Assembly (NCBI GenBank): GCA_015207365.1
Contig: JADEXA010000016.1
Span: 48,725-112,724, forward strand
Source: Vacuolonema iberomarrocanum LEGE 07170
GTDB taxonomy: Bacteria > Cyanobacteriota > Cyanobacteriia > Elainellales > Elainellaceae
Length of the DNA stretch: 64,000 nt
Direction: 5' to 3'
Shown here: positions 35,131 to 43,370 of the stretch, piece after piece
How positions within the stretch are numbered: the first letter of the stretch is position 1
How the letters are laid out: each line of letters starts with the position of its first letter
Program-made: the position numbers and the translations under genes
The notes under the pieces: generated by a model
The model's input: the letters and a program-made list of their open reading frames with translations, nothing else
Database searches by the model: none
Told to the model about the DNA's origin: nothing

Positions 35131-35712
35131 ATGATGAGTGCTGATTTGAATAATCGATGGCGACAACCGGAGGAGAAACCAACTGCATCGTATCCGTTTC
35201 AGAACGATGCGGCTCTGTGTGCTTCTTATGTCGGTAATGTAGAGATGAGCGAGATTGGGTGCAAGGGCGATCGCTTCGAGCTACTGAGCGCTTATCTAGA
35301 TGGTGAGGTGACGGCTGCAGAACGGCATCAGGTCGAAGCCTGGCTAGCGACGGATCCTCAAATGCAACAACTTCACGTACGGTTGTTGACTCTACGGCAA
35401 GAGCTGCAGATGTTTGGAACAATGCAGCCCCCGACGAGTGCATCGGTAGATGAAACGGTTGCAAATGTAATGCAGCGGCTCGATCGACGTCCTCTGCGGA
35501 GCGTTCGGAGTGTGCGCTGGGGTGGTGCGGCAATCGCCGCAACGCTGATTGGTGCTGTTACGCTGATGATTTCGCCGATTGGGCGATCGCCCCTGGGTCA
35601 ATATGCTGGGGCTCCAACTTCCGGCACAACCCCGGCAGGGTTACAAATTGCTCTGGATTCTCCAGTAATTGACATTCCCAATGTCGACTCCTTCTCCAAT
35701 GTGACGCAGTAG
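35131..35712 (+). CDS. Anti-sigma factor for SigG
   Basis: A 193-residue single-pass membrane protein. The cytoplasmic N-terminal part has the RseA/ZAS-like segment FELLSAYLDGEVTAAERHQVEAWLATDPQ, which is the usual contact with the sigma factor. One transmembrane helix follows (GGAAIAATLIGAVTLMISPIG), then about 45 periplasmic residues rich in Pro, Thr and Ser. There is no Cys-rich zinc motif, so a redox switch is unlikely; regulated proteolysis is the family's other mode. The position behind sigG supports the pairing. The frame opens earlier, with two adjacent ATGs at 35131 and 35134 as best starts. Confidence 0.8.
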   Translation: MMSADLNNRWRQPEEKPTASYPFQNDAALCASYVGNVEMSEIGCKGDRFELLSAYLDGEVTAAERHQVEAWLATDPQMQQLHVRLLTLRQELQMFGTMQPPTSASVDETVANVMQRLDRRPLRSVRSVRWGGAAIAATLIGAVTLMISPIGRSPLGQYAGAPTSGTTPAGLQIALDSPVIDIPNVDSFSNVTQ

Positions 35713-35741
35713 GAAAAGGATAGACTCCAACGAGTCTGGGA

Positions 35742-35785
35742 GGGATTGAATCGCCTGATATGTCAGGCATTCAATCCCTTTTGTT
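35742..35785 (+). terminator. Terminator of the anti-sigma gene
   Basis: GGGATTGAA ... GCCTGA-TAT-G-TCAGGC ... TTCAATCCC, then TTTTGTTT. A two-part stem followed by a T run, 30 bp after the stop codon; a typical intrinsic terminator. Confidence 0.8.
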
Positions 35786-35852
35786 TGTGCGGTTTTTTCC
35801 CTAACGCTTGGTGTAGGTGATATGGCACTACGTGCTGAGGTAGAAACTAACC

Positions 35853-36016
35853 AACGTGAGTTCGGGATAATGCCTTGGCGACTAAAGTCGCGGCTATCAG
35901 AACAAAGTCCGCCGTTGCGGACTTTGAAAATTCGTAGTTTGAGAACCCGCGAAGGCGGGTTTCGCTCCGCTAGTCGCGGTTTCAACCGCCAGATTTTCTT
36001 ATCCCGAACTCACGTT
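35853..36016. mobile_element. 164-bp MITE with 18-bp ends and AACC duplication
   Basis: Perfect terminal inverted repeats AACGTGAGTTCGGGATAA (35853-35870) and its complement (35999-36016), flanked by the direct repeat AACC (35849-35852 and 36017-36020). The inside is a family E multi-hairpin repeat, also found at 62436-62574. It has no coding capacity, so it must have been moved by an enzyme encoded elsewhere. Confidence 0.85.
35876..35991 (+). repeat. Multi-hairpin repeat family E, copy E1
   Basis: Four short hairpins in a row: GGCGACTAAAGTCGC, AAGTCCGCCGTTGCGGACTT, AACCCGCGAAGGCGGGTT and GCGGTTTCAACCGC. The same series is found, on the other strand, at 62436-62574. Repeats of this type are common in cyanobacterial genomes. 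Confidence 0.8.
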
Positions 36017-36098
36017 AACCACATTTTTGAAAGCCCCGCAGCGCGGGGCTTTCAAAAATGTGGTCTGTCCTAATCTCAATATGTGAGGCCATATCAAT

Positions 36099-36160
36099 AG
36101 GGCTTATGCAGTTTGTTGATGGTGTGGTCGCGTCGCGGCCACACCATCAACAAACTGATC
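36099..36160 (+). repeat. Palindromic element family B, copy B3
   Basis: The stem at 36115-36151 is the 37-base family hairpin with one G-T type mismatch. It begins three bases after the end of palindrome F1. The outer ends are shortened compared with B1. Confidence 0.8.
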
Positions 36161-36569
36161 AGATGGATGGGGGTTGGGGCGATCGCCATATCCCATCCTT
36201 AATCTGGATGCCGCCCATTGCTTCAACCCGCTCCGAAGACATTTGATAGAACCACACCAAACCTAGCGACTGCCGATTTTCATCCATGACTTCGATTTTG
36301 ATGCGATTGTAGTCGTTAGCCTCGGCGGGGCGCTGCGGCTCATAGTCTTCTAGGGCATCCAGTTCAGCTAAGAGGGCTAGGCTGCCAAATTCCAGCACAT
36401 AGCCATGAACCTCCCCCGTGCCAGGAGTTACGGCAGGATATCCAGCGGGTAAGGCGTATAGATTCCCATGGGCGATCGCCGGAATTGCCCGGTTGATCTT
36501 GCCCTCGCAAAGGAGGCGATAGTTGATTTCTCCGGGTTTTAACGTGCCGTAAACAAAGACTCGAATCAT
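36159..36569 (-). CDS. Gamma-glutamylcyclotransferase family protein
   Basis: A 136-residue cytosolic protein of the AIG2/GGCT family. The N-terminal VFVYGTLKPGEINYRLL is the substrate-binding loop. HGYVLEFGSLALLAELDALEDYEP contains the glutamate (LDALEDYE) that acts as general base in active members. The fold is complete and the length typical. Family members release 5-oxoproline from gamma-glutamyl amines or peptides; the precise substrate is open. Its 3' end abuts repeat B3. It is followed, on the same strand and upstream, by a NUDIX gene 80 bp away, so the two may form an operon. Confidence 0.85.
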   Translation of the reverse strand: MIRVFVYGTLKPGEINYRLLCEGKINRAIPAIAHGNLYALPAGYPAVTPGTGEVHGYVLEFGSLALLAELDALEDYEPQRPAEANDYNRIKIEVMDENRQSLGLVWFYQMSSERVEAMGGIQIKDGIWRSPQPPSI

Positions 36570-36649
36570 TTCAGGAACTCATGCCAGCATGGGAACCAAG
36601 GCTGCTTTCGGGTGGATGTTCAATGTCTGACGGCAATAGCTTGTCGTAG

Positions 36650-37063
36650 CTACGGGTCGATTAGCTGACGGGCATGCAAACATTCGAGGACTCTCTGAGC
36701 GGCTGGAGCGCATCGTTCGCTATCCCCATAGCGCAACCACGCGATCTCCTCAATCTCAGCGCTTGGGGTAATCTCGCCAACATAGCTCGCCTGAAAGCAT
36801 TTCATGCGAACTTGAGTTTGGCTCGAATAGCCATGCGCCCACTCTTCTACAACGGTGACTTCAGCTAAGGTGTTGGCAACTAGTCCTACCCTGAGTTCTT
36901 CCTGAATTTCCCGACTCAAGGCTTCCCAATCTGATTCTCCCGGCTCTCGTTTTCCTCCTGGCATATAAAGTACATCTTTGCCGCGTGTCCTGGTGCATAA
37001 AACTCGGCGATTTTGCAGACAGATCCAAGCCAGGGCGTCCACAGTTGTGTTGGTGAGAGACAT
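36650..37063 (-). CDS. NUDIX hydrolase
   Basis: A 137-residue NUDIX-fold phosphohydrolase. The full Nudix box is seen from residue 37: GKREPGESDWEALSREIQEEL, matching G-x5-E-x7-RE-U-x-EE. The N-terminal strand ALAWICLQNRRVLCTRTRGKD and the MPGG turn are as expected, and no extra domain is present. Such enzymes clear damaged nucleotides or other nucleoside diphosphate compounds. It lies 80 bp upstream of the gamma-glutamylcyclotransferase gene on the same strand and after bicA, which is also on this strand. Confidence 0.9.
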   Translation of the reverse strand: MSLTNTTVDALAWICLQNRRVLCTRTRGKDVLYMPGGKREPGESDWEALSREIQEELRVGLVANTLAEVTVVEEWAHGYSSQTQVRMKCFQASYVGEITPSAEIEEIAWLRYGDSERCAPAAQRVLECLHARQLIDP

Positions 37064-37128
37064 ATGAGTGTTACTGGATTTGTATGACCACCGATTGATC
37101 TTTGGGAGGAGTGGCCAATGGCTAATGC

Positions 37129-38832
37129 TCAGATGGTTTCTGAGGGAATTGGCGGGGGTAACTCGGGTTCTATGGGCCTTGGCATTTTACTCTGAACGCC
37201 ACGAACGGCGCGTTGCAGGGCGTCCTTGCGATCGATGAGCCAGTGATTGCTAGGCAACAATGCTGCTAACCCCATGCTTTCCAGACGATTCTGAATCTTT
37301 TTATTGGCACCAACGACATAGACCTGGCAACCCATATCCAGTGCATCTTGAATCATATTCTCGATCGCAAGGGACACCGTGACGCCCATATGCGAAACAT
37401 CGCTGAGATCAAAGATGACGGCGTGGCTATCTTGGAGGGCGGCATGTTCGCGGGCGATCGCCTTTGAGACCCCAAAAATCATCGGCCCGCTCAGATAGAA
37501 CAGCAGCACTTTGCCCATGCCTTGGTCCAACCATTCCTGCTCTTCGGGAGATAGGGGAATGTCGTCGTCGGAATCGCTCACAACTTTGACCCCCTGGGCT
37601 TGCAGCTCGCTCAGGCGATCGATGGTCAGAATATTGGCAATAAACACACCAACGCCAACAGCGGCAATCAAATCCACAAACACCGTTAGGAACAGCACCC
37701 CATACATAATGACCGTGCCCCGAACCGAAACCTTGTGTGCCCGTTGGAGGAAGCTCCAATCTAGAATATCGATTCCAACTTTGAAGGCAATACCCGCCAG
37801 CACGGCCATGGGAATGGTTTGGGTCAGTTGAGCCGCGCCTAAAACCACAACGAGAAGAATACCGGCACGGGTCAGCCCAGACAGGGCCGTGCGGGCTCCA
37901 GTCTGAATGTTGACAACAGTGCCCATGGTGGCGCCTGCGCCGGGCAAGCCACCGCAAATCCCAGACACCAAATTTCCAATACCTTGCCCAATGAGTTCCT
38001 TGTTGGAATCATGCTCTGTGCGAGTGAGACTGTCGGAAATCACGGCGGTGAGTAGGGTGTCGATGCAGCCCAGCATGCCCAAGACAGCCGCATCGACCAC
38101 CATGCCTGTTATTTGACCGGGGGTAAAGGTGGGGAAGATCAGGCTCGGGAGCCCCATTGGAATTTCGCCGATGCGGCGGATATCGATGTCTCCAAAGACC
38201 GTTAGCGACAGAGCTGTACCCACCAGCAATGCCAGCAGTTGTGGGGGCGCGTAGCGTTTGAGCTGGTTTGGGGTGAAAAAGAGGACAGCAATGGTGACCA
38301 ATGCTAGAAGAAGTTCGATGGGTTGTAAGTTAGCCAGTAAGTCAGGGAGCGCACCCAAAGTTCCCATCACTCCACCCGGGGGGCTGACCTGCCCCAACAG
38401 TGGAGCAATTTGCAGAATGATGAGAATGACTCCGATGCCGGACATGAAGCCAGAAATCACGCTATAGGGCATAAGCGTGACATATTTCCCAAGCCGCAAC
38501 GCGCCAAACAAAATTTGGAAAATACCCGCCATCATGACGACGGTGAAGGCGATCGCCAACCCATTCTCGGGATTGTCGGCGATAGCGGAGCTGATAACGG
38601 CGGTCATCACCACCGTCATAGGGCCGGTGGGTTCAGAAATTAAGGTGGGTGTGCCACCAAACAGAGCCGCGAAAAAGCCAACACAAACGGCTCCATAGAG
38701 TCCGGCGGTCGCTCCAGCGCCCGAGGCTACGCCAAACGCCAATGCCAGGGGGAGCGAGATAATAGCCGTTGTTACCCCGCCAAATAAGTCGGCACGGAGG
38801 TTGCGGAAATGGATCTGATTAGTCAGTTGCAT
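37129..38832 (-). CDS. bicA: Na+-dependent bicarbonate transporter BicA (SulP family)
   Basis: A 567-residue SulP-family transporter of the plasma membrane, importing bicarbonate for the carbon-concentrating mechanism. The N-terminus MQLTNQIHFRNLRADLFGGV and the following GVASGAGATAGLYGAVCVGFFAALFGG and TPTLISEPTGPMTVV are close to described BicA proteins. About 12-14 membrane segments end near residue 410; a cytosolic STAS domain follows (VLLFYLSGPMIFGVSKAIARE and AVIFDLSDVSHMGVTVSLAIE). The frame reaches 38898, but the ATG at 38832 gives the BicA N-terminus. A sulfate role is the alternative but less likely. Confidence 0.9.
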   Translation of the reverse strand: MQLTNQIHFRNLRADLFGGVTTAIISLPLALAFGVASGAGATAGLYGAVCVGFFAALFGGTPTLISEPTGPMTVVMTAVISSAIADNPENGLAIAFTVVMMAGIFQILFGALRLGKYVTLMPYSVISGFMSGIGVILIILQIAPLLGQVSPPGGVMGTLGALPDLLANLQPIELLLALVTIAVLFFTPNQLKRYAPPQLLALLVGTALSLTVFGDIDIRRIGEIPMGLPSLIFPTFTPGQITGMVVDAAVLGMLGCIDTLLTAVISDSLTRTEHDSNKELIGQGIGNLVSGICGGLPGAGATMGTVVNIQTGARTALSGLTRAGILLVVVLGAAQLTQTIPMAVLAGIAFKVGIDILDWSFLQRAHKVSVRGTVIMYGVLFLTVFVDLIAAVGVGVFIANILTIDRLSELQAQGVKVVSDSDDDIPLSPEEQEWLDQGMGKVLLFYLSGPMIFGVSKAIAREHAALQDSHAVIFDLSDVSHMGVTVSLAIENMIQDALDMGCQVYVVGANKKIQNRLESMGLAALLPSNHWLIDRKDALQRAVRGVQSKMPRPIEPELPPPIPSETI

Positions 38833-39129
38833 AAAAAGAGAGTGTATGGTGCACCAGAGTTTGCTGTTCAGGCGGACAGGCGATCTCAAGTCGTACACGT
38901 ATCAGGTTCGCTGCGGATACCGAGCATCGCAGATACCCCGTAGCGAATCTGTAGGGCTAATAAGTAAAGGTATAGCCCAGTACAGCTCTCTTGTGAATGG
39001 CGATCGCTGCATTTGTTGTGGATTGTTTGCGGTAGGCGATCGCGCTTAGCCCCCTGACCGGGCAACGATGTGAGACAGTAGGAATGCCTATCCGGTATGC
39101 CTTTGAAAAGCCCGATTCGCTAGAATGAA

Positions 39130-39555
39130 ATGCGAGTATTACAGCAACAATTCATACAGGAGGTAAGGGGGGTGGTTGCAGAACGCCAAACGCAAGCTAA
39201 GAACGTTTTGGGGGAGCCGCTTCAGGTTTGTTGCACGGAGCCAATGACAGGGTTCTTCCGTACGGGCAAATGTGAAACAGGCCCTCAAGATACTGGCGTT
39301 CATGTCGTCTGTGCCGAAGTGACGGAGGAGTTTCTCGCTTTCACGCGCCAGCAAGGCAATGATCTGAGCACCCCCATGCCCATGTTCAATTTTCCAGGCT
39401 TGAAGCCGGGCGATCGCTGGTGCCTATGTGCGGCGCGGTGGAAGGAATCCCTGGATGCTGGCACGGCTCCGCCCATTGTGCTGGCTTCTACCCATGAAGC
39501 TGCCCTAAAGTCCATTCCCTTGGAAGTCCTTCAGGAACATGCCATCGATGGATAG
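39130..39555 (+). CDS. DUF2237 family protein
   Basis: A 141-residue protein of the DUF2237 family. After 25 helical residues the whole family core is present: NVLGEPLQVCCTEPMTGFFRTGKCETG, then DTGVHVVCAEVTEEFLAFTRQQGNDLSTPMP, then FPGLKPGDRWCLCAARW and PPIVLASTHEAALKSIPLEVL. Several conserved cysteines and the invariant HVVCAEVTEEFL segment are notable. No function is established for this family as far as I know. The gene stands alone between bicA, divergent from it, and a convergent lysozyme gene. Confidence 0.9.
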   Translation: MRVLQQQFIQEVRGVVAERQTQAKNVLGEPLQVCCTEPMTGFFRTGKCETGPQDTGVHVVCAEVTEEFLAFTRQQGNDLSTPMPMFNFPGLKPGDRWCLCAARWKESLDAGTAPPIVLASTHEAALKSIPLEVLQEHAIDG

Positions 39556-39593
39556 GGGGCGCGTCTTCTGATGCATTGCCGCAGTGGCAGAAC

Positions 39594-40571
39594 TTAGGTG
39601 CCCAGAACTTTCTTGGCGCGATCGAGATACCGCCTGCGATCAGCCAGTCCGTTCTTGCCACCATTGACAAGCCGCGTGACGCGCAGCAAGTCATCCCGAT
39701 CGGCGGCACTGTTGATTTTGCGCGTATCCCAGTACCAACCACCGACCAATACAGCGTATTGCGGCGAGGCGACCAAGTCGGGATTGGAAACAAAGTCCAT
39801 GCCCATGGCGTCAGAGAATTGTTTGTAGTTGTAGCGCCCCGTCAACTGAATGACCCCGCGCCCCATATAGCGCATTCCATCTCCACTACTCACGTTACCC
39901 AAATTTTGGGATAGACGAGATTGGGGTTCGTAGCGACGCTGTGCATCCGTTGGGCCCCAAATTTCCCGCAGCCAACGAAATCCACCACTCTCGTGCAGGA
40001 TTTGGCCAAAGAAGTGGGAAATGCGCAATGGAGTATTGATTTGGAACCGATGGAAGGTTTCGTTAATTCCCGGCATCATTGCCTGGATTCTGTCTTTGTG
40101 CTGTTCGGATCCCACAATTTTGAGCATCTGCTCTAGGTTGACGTAGATTTTGGCCGGGGCTTCATAGGTGGCTGGTGCGATGAGCATGTTGGGCTCGGGC
40201 GGTGCCTCTTCTCGCAAGATAAATAGGCGAGTGTAGGGGTCGCTAACGGCTGCACGGGGGGGCAGATCGGACAACTTGCGGATCCAATCGTCGACTTCGC
40301 CATCCAGCTCGTGCAGCTCTGGCAGTTGCATCATCAAGTCTTCCAGTCGATCGGTTGCGCCATCGCGATATTGCTCGAAGGTGAACGCATCGCTGTAGAT
40401 ACCGTGGTACGGAGGAGCCCCCTCTTTAGCGGGGGGTAAGTTCGAAAGTTGGCGGATGGCTCGATCGACAAAATGGTCGGCAGCGTGGGGCTCGGCAGGT
40501 AGTTGCAGGAGAAGTTGTTCTAAACGGTCCAGGCCAAGCTGACGATAGGCATTCAGTTTTTCTTTGTCCAT
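39594..40571 (-). CDS. GH19-type lysozyme/chitinase with N-terminal repeats
   Basis: A 325-residue protein. Residues 1-110 contain two copies of a roughly 45-residue helical repeat: YRQLGLDRLEQLLLQLP ... VDRAIRQLSNLPP and YRDGATDRLEDLMMQLP ... VDDWIRKLSDLPP. Residues 140-325 are a glycoside hydrolase 19 / lysozyme-like domain: RISHFFGQILHESGGFRWL with the catalytic Glu, DGMRYMGRGVIQLTGRYNY with the GRGxIQLTG signature, and a final LVNGGKNGLADRRRYLDRA. It probably cuts peptidoglycan or chitin-like polymers. No signal peptide is seen, so export is unexplained. The frame opens at 40745; the ATG at 40571 is more likely. Confidence 0.85.
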   Translation of the reverse strand: MDKEKLNAYRQLGLDRLEQLLLQLPAEPHAADHFVDRAIRQLSNLPPAKEGAPPYHGIYSDAFTFEQYRDGATDRLEDLMMQLPELHELDGEVDDWIRKLSDLPPRAAVSDPYTRLFILREEAPPEPNMLIAPATYEAPAKIYVNLEQMLKIVGSEQHKDRIQAMMPGINETFHRFQINTPLRISHFFGQILHESGGFRWLREIWGPTDAQRRYEPQSRLSQNLGNVSSGDGMRYMGRGVIQLTGRYNYKQFSDAMGMDFVSNPDLVASPQYAVLVGGWYWDTRKINSAADRDDLLRVTRLVNGGKNGLADRRRYLDRAKKVLGT

Positions 40572-41188
40572 TGGTAGTGACCCCTTGATGTTTCGTCGTA
40601 AATGGGCGATCGGGTGGGGTGTGGCTTGCTGCTTGTGGGTTGAGCCATCTATGAAAGATGCGCCCACGCCACCCCGATGGATTTTCGTGGTTCGAACCAA
40701 GCGATCGCCCTGGTGAGCTCTCCGATCAAAAGAATGTTGACGCACTCATTTGTTCGAAGGCGGGTACCAGGGTAGGGCGCGATCGCCACTGTCCACTTTT
40801 CTTAGAATTATCAATGATTAGGGAAAAATTAACGTTTAAGACAGATTGCGAATTGTTTGGATTTTGTTGTTGAATTGCTCTGATGCTGTATCAGGCCAGA
40901 CCAACGCGTGAAGAACCCACCACAGATTTTTGGCTTTTGTGTTCTGGCAGCAGGTAGCCGCTTGATGTCATGTTTGGGGATGCAGAATCCAAGGATGATT
41001 TTTTCTGCGAAGGGGCACACTATATCCCTTCGCAGAAAAACTATCTCCTCAATCAGCAACGAGGGATGTCTTTGTTAGTCATGGACTGTCGGATGCTGCA
41101 TTAGAAGGGGTGCTCCCCTATGGACGTCCCCCTCCCTACGGACGATCGCGCCTTCTGGATAAGCAGGAAATAACCAGGCGCTTGCAGT
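40572..41188. other. Intergenic region with repeat D2
   Basis: 617 bp without a gene. Element D2 lies at 40974-41059; the stretch 40800-40900 is AT-rich. Nothing else is recognised. Confidence 0.5.
40974..41059 (-). repeat. Palindromic element family D, copy D2
   Basis: Flanks TGGGGATGCAGAATCCAAGG and CTCCTCAATCAGC match D1 in reverse. The stem at 41000-41040 has 15-bp perfect arms (TTTTTCTGCGAAGGG) around an 11-base loop. Compared with D1 the stem is rewritten on both arms while the flanks are kept. Confidence 0.85.
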
Positions 41189-41680
41189 TCAAGTGTGGAA
41201 ATCTTTGTTGGCGATCGCCCAATCCTCTTGGGTCAGGGTCACGGGCTTGTTGAACAGCACCATCGTCGTCGTTTGGTTTTCTTCGAAACCAATGCGCTTA
41301 TAGAACTGCTGCTGGTTTGTCGTCATCAGATAAACCCGCTCAACCCGGTTCACATGAGGATGCATCAGCACTGTTTCCACGAGCTTGCGGCCTAGCCCTG
41401 CGCCTTGGTAGTCGGGGTGGACGACCACATCCCAGATGGTGGCTCGGAAGATGCCGTCGGAGGCTGCCCGGGCAAATCCAATGAGGTGATCGCCATCCCA
41501 CACGGTGACGACGGGGTTACTGTTACGAATGGCGATCGCCAAATCCTCCGCCCGCCGATCCTTTGCCCAAAACGCAGCCACCCGAAACAGATCTTGAACC
41601 TGAGGAATATCTATCGTCCGTCCGCTATTGGCGGCGGCCAAACCCTCATGTAGACAAAACTGAACATGCCGAAAATCCAT
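41189..41680 (-). CDS. GNAT N-acetyltransferase (plastid SNAT/NSI-like)
   Basis: A 163-residue GCN5-related acetyltransferase. The acetyl-CoA site is plain: ATIWDVVVHPDYQGAGLGRKLVETVL, with QGAGLG as the pyrophosphate loop. VTVWDGDHLIGFARAASDG precedes it and QQQFYKRIGFEE closes the fold. The sequence resembles the group shared by cyanobacteria and plastids that includes plant serotonin/lysine acetyltransferases (SNAT, NSI); the substrate here is not known. The open frame starts at 41836, but the ATG at 41680 gives a normal N-terminus. It is transcribed alone. Confidence 0.85.
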   Translation of the reverse strand: MDFRHVQFCLHEGLAAANSGRTIDIPQVQDLFRVAAFWAKDRRAEDLAIAIRNSNPVVTVWDGDHLIGFARAASDGIFRATIWDVVVHPDYQGAGLGRKLVETVLMHPHVNRVERVYLMTTNQQQFYKRIGFEENQTTTMVLFNKPVTLTQEDWAIANKDFHT

Positions 41681-42247
41681 GTCTGACTCCCTTAAAAAAC
41701 TAGGCCACCACCTGGCGACGTCTGAAACATCCCTCGCCCTCTTTTCCGGAAGCGATTCGCTCGCCAACCTCGATGGTGCTAGACGGGTTTCATCCCCATC
41801 TATGCCCTTGTGGGTAGAGCGGCTGAAACGCGGCATGGCGATCGCGTAAACCCGTTCTGGGTAACGAAATTCTTGCTATCTTTTAGAGCGCTTGTGAGGG
41901 ATTATGCAACAAAGAACGTAAAATGTCGTCCTCATTTCTTGTGCTGAATCTACCGGAACAGTTGCGACTAACCTTCACCCATCAGAATCATCTCAGTGAC
42001 AAACCATGATCTAAAATTCAGGAATTCCTGAAACGGTATGAGATGTGACAGAAAAAAGAGAAACAGCTTCTAACTTTTTGCTGTTAATTGTTTCAGTACA
42101 AAAAGATAACGGTTTCTTCCTAAACTGAACAGTGGAGAAGGCAAGAAAATCGTCAGGAATTGATGACGTACTTCGCAGGCCATGATCCATCCTGGGGTCG
42201 TGCGATCATCCAATTATTCATCATCATTTTTGTGAGGGAGAAACGGT
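41681..42247. other. Divergent intergenic region
   Basis: 567 bp between the GNAT and cytochrome genes, AT-rich in the right half. It holds the 16-base perfect palindrome TTCAGGAATTCCTGAA at 42017-42032, which could be an operator. No gene is supported. Confidence 0.4.
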
Positions 42248-42943
42248 TTGAAACTCGGTTGGAGACAATCGCACGGTTGGACGAAGCAAGGGAACTCTGA
42301 TGCCCTGCCCAAAGAGCCCAAAACCTCTGGTCAGATATCTCGGCGACAGGGGCGATCGCGCTTCCTGCTACGGTTCTTTGCCCTCTTCCTGCCTATCCTT
42401 CTAGTGAGCGGCCTCTTGGGCATAGGCTTGGAACAAACTTGGGCACAACCTCCCCAAGAGCTCCTGGCTGCTGCTAATGCGGGGGACTGGGATGTATCCA
42501 GAGATGATCTCCTTGACCGCCCTGCCAGCCGCTCGCCTGACATGACGCTGGCCTCTTTGGATGCTGTGCCTGAGCGACTCCAACTCGGACAAAGTGTCTA
42601 TATTCGAGAATGCGCCACCTGCCACATAGCCCCTTCCCCTGCTGTGCTGCCGACTCAAACCTGGGCATCGTTGCTCGTCACCCCCCAGCATTACGGTGCC
42701 CAAATTGAGGTCATGCGCAGCCCGACAATCGATCTAGTCTGGGATTATGTACAGTTTGCCTCGCGATCGATTATGGAAAACGAGACGGCTCCTGAGCGTA
42801 TCCGCGACTCTCGGTTTTTCCGGGCACTCCATCCCCGAGTCGAGGTGGAGCGGGTTGACCTGGCCAGTTGTGCGGGTTGCCATCCCAACGCCTGGGACTA
42901 TGACTATCGCACCCTCAGCCCCGAATGGCTGGATGCACCCTAG
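42248..42943 (+). CDS. Diheme cytochrome c-like protein
   Basis: A 231-residue exported or membrane-anchored c-type cytochrome. The N-terminal 40 residues are polar and basic, then RSRFLLRFFALFLPILLVSGLLG is a signal-anchor, with a possible cleavage after TWAQ. Two heme-binding motifs are present: CATCH and CAGCH, in the segments RECATCHIAPSPAVLP and ASCAGCHPNAWDYD. The distance between them is about 110 residues. Such diheme proteins occur in cyanobacteria and take part in electron transfer in the lumen or periplasm, but this group has no firm role. The start is TTG at 42248, with GAGGGAG about eight bases upstream. Confidence 0.85.
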   Translation: MKLGWRQSHGWTKQGNSDALPKEPKTSGQISRRQGRSRFLLRFFALFLPILLVSGLLGIGLEQTWAQPPQELLAAANAGDWDVSRDDLLDRPASRSPDMTLASLDAVPERLQLGQSVYIRECATCHIAPSPAVLPTQTWASLLVTPQHYGAQIEVMRSPTIDLVWDYVQFASRSIMENETAPERIRDSRFFRALHPRVEVERVDLASCAGCHPNAWDYDYRTLSPEWLDAP

Positions 42944-43370
42944 CTGGGCGTGGATGGGTTATAGAGTTTGTTCGCTAGCTGCTTGGAGGCGGTGTTTCTT
43001 GCTGCTTGCCTAGCGACTTGGCGATCGCGCGTCCAGAGCTTTCGGCTCCGCAACCGAAATCCCAAGGCCGGACATCCCCCCATTTGGGAAAAATCTGGAT
43101 ACAAGAGCCAGATGATAGGATTAGATCTGTGTGGAATTTGACAGGGTTTTGCTCCGCTGAACTCATAAGAGTGCAGCATGATGGGGTAAACATGGGGAGC
43201 GATCGCCCTCTTGAGGAAACGTGCGATCGTCAGACATGATGAGCATATGTGAGCCGAAGCCATGGCTGGCGGGTGCGATTGTCCGAAATACCCGGTTTAC
43301 CTATTCCTGTCTTGTTCCACAGCCGCTGTCCCGACTCCACACACGCTAAGATTATCAACCGTTCGCAACT
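42944..43370. other. Intergenic region before secA
   Basis: 427 bp without a supported gene or repeat of the hairpin families. It presumably holds the secA promoter near its right end. Confidence 0.4.

Larger units (their letters stand above)
35818..36096. repeat. Palindrome F1, split by an inserted element
   Basis: Outer ends TGATATGGC (35818) and GCCATATCA (36088-36096). The inner hairpin at 36019-36063 has 21-bp perfect arms (CCACATTTTTGAAAGCCCCGC) around AGC. If 35853-36020 is removed, the remaining 111 bases form two 54-base arms around AGC with 41 of 54 positions pairing. The left arm is thus separated from its partner by the mobile element described separately. Confidence 0.85.
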
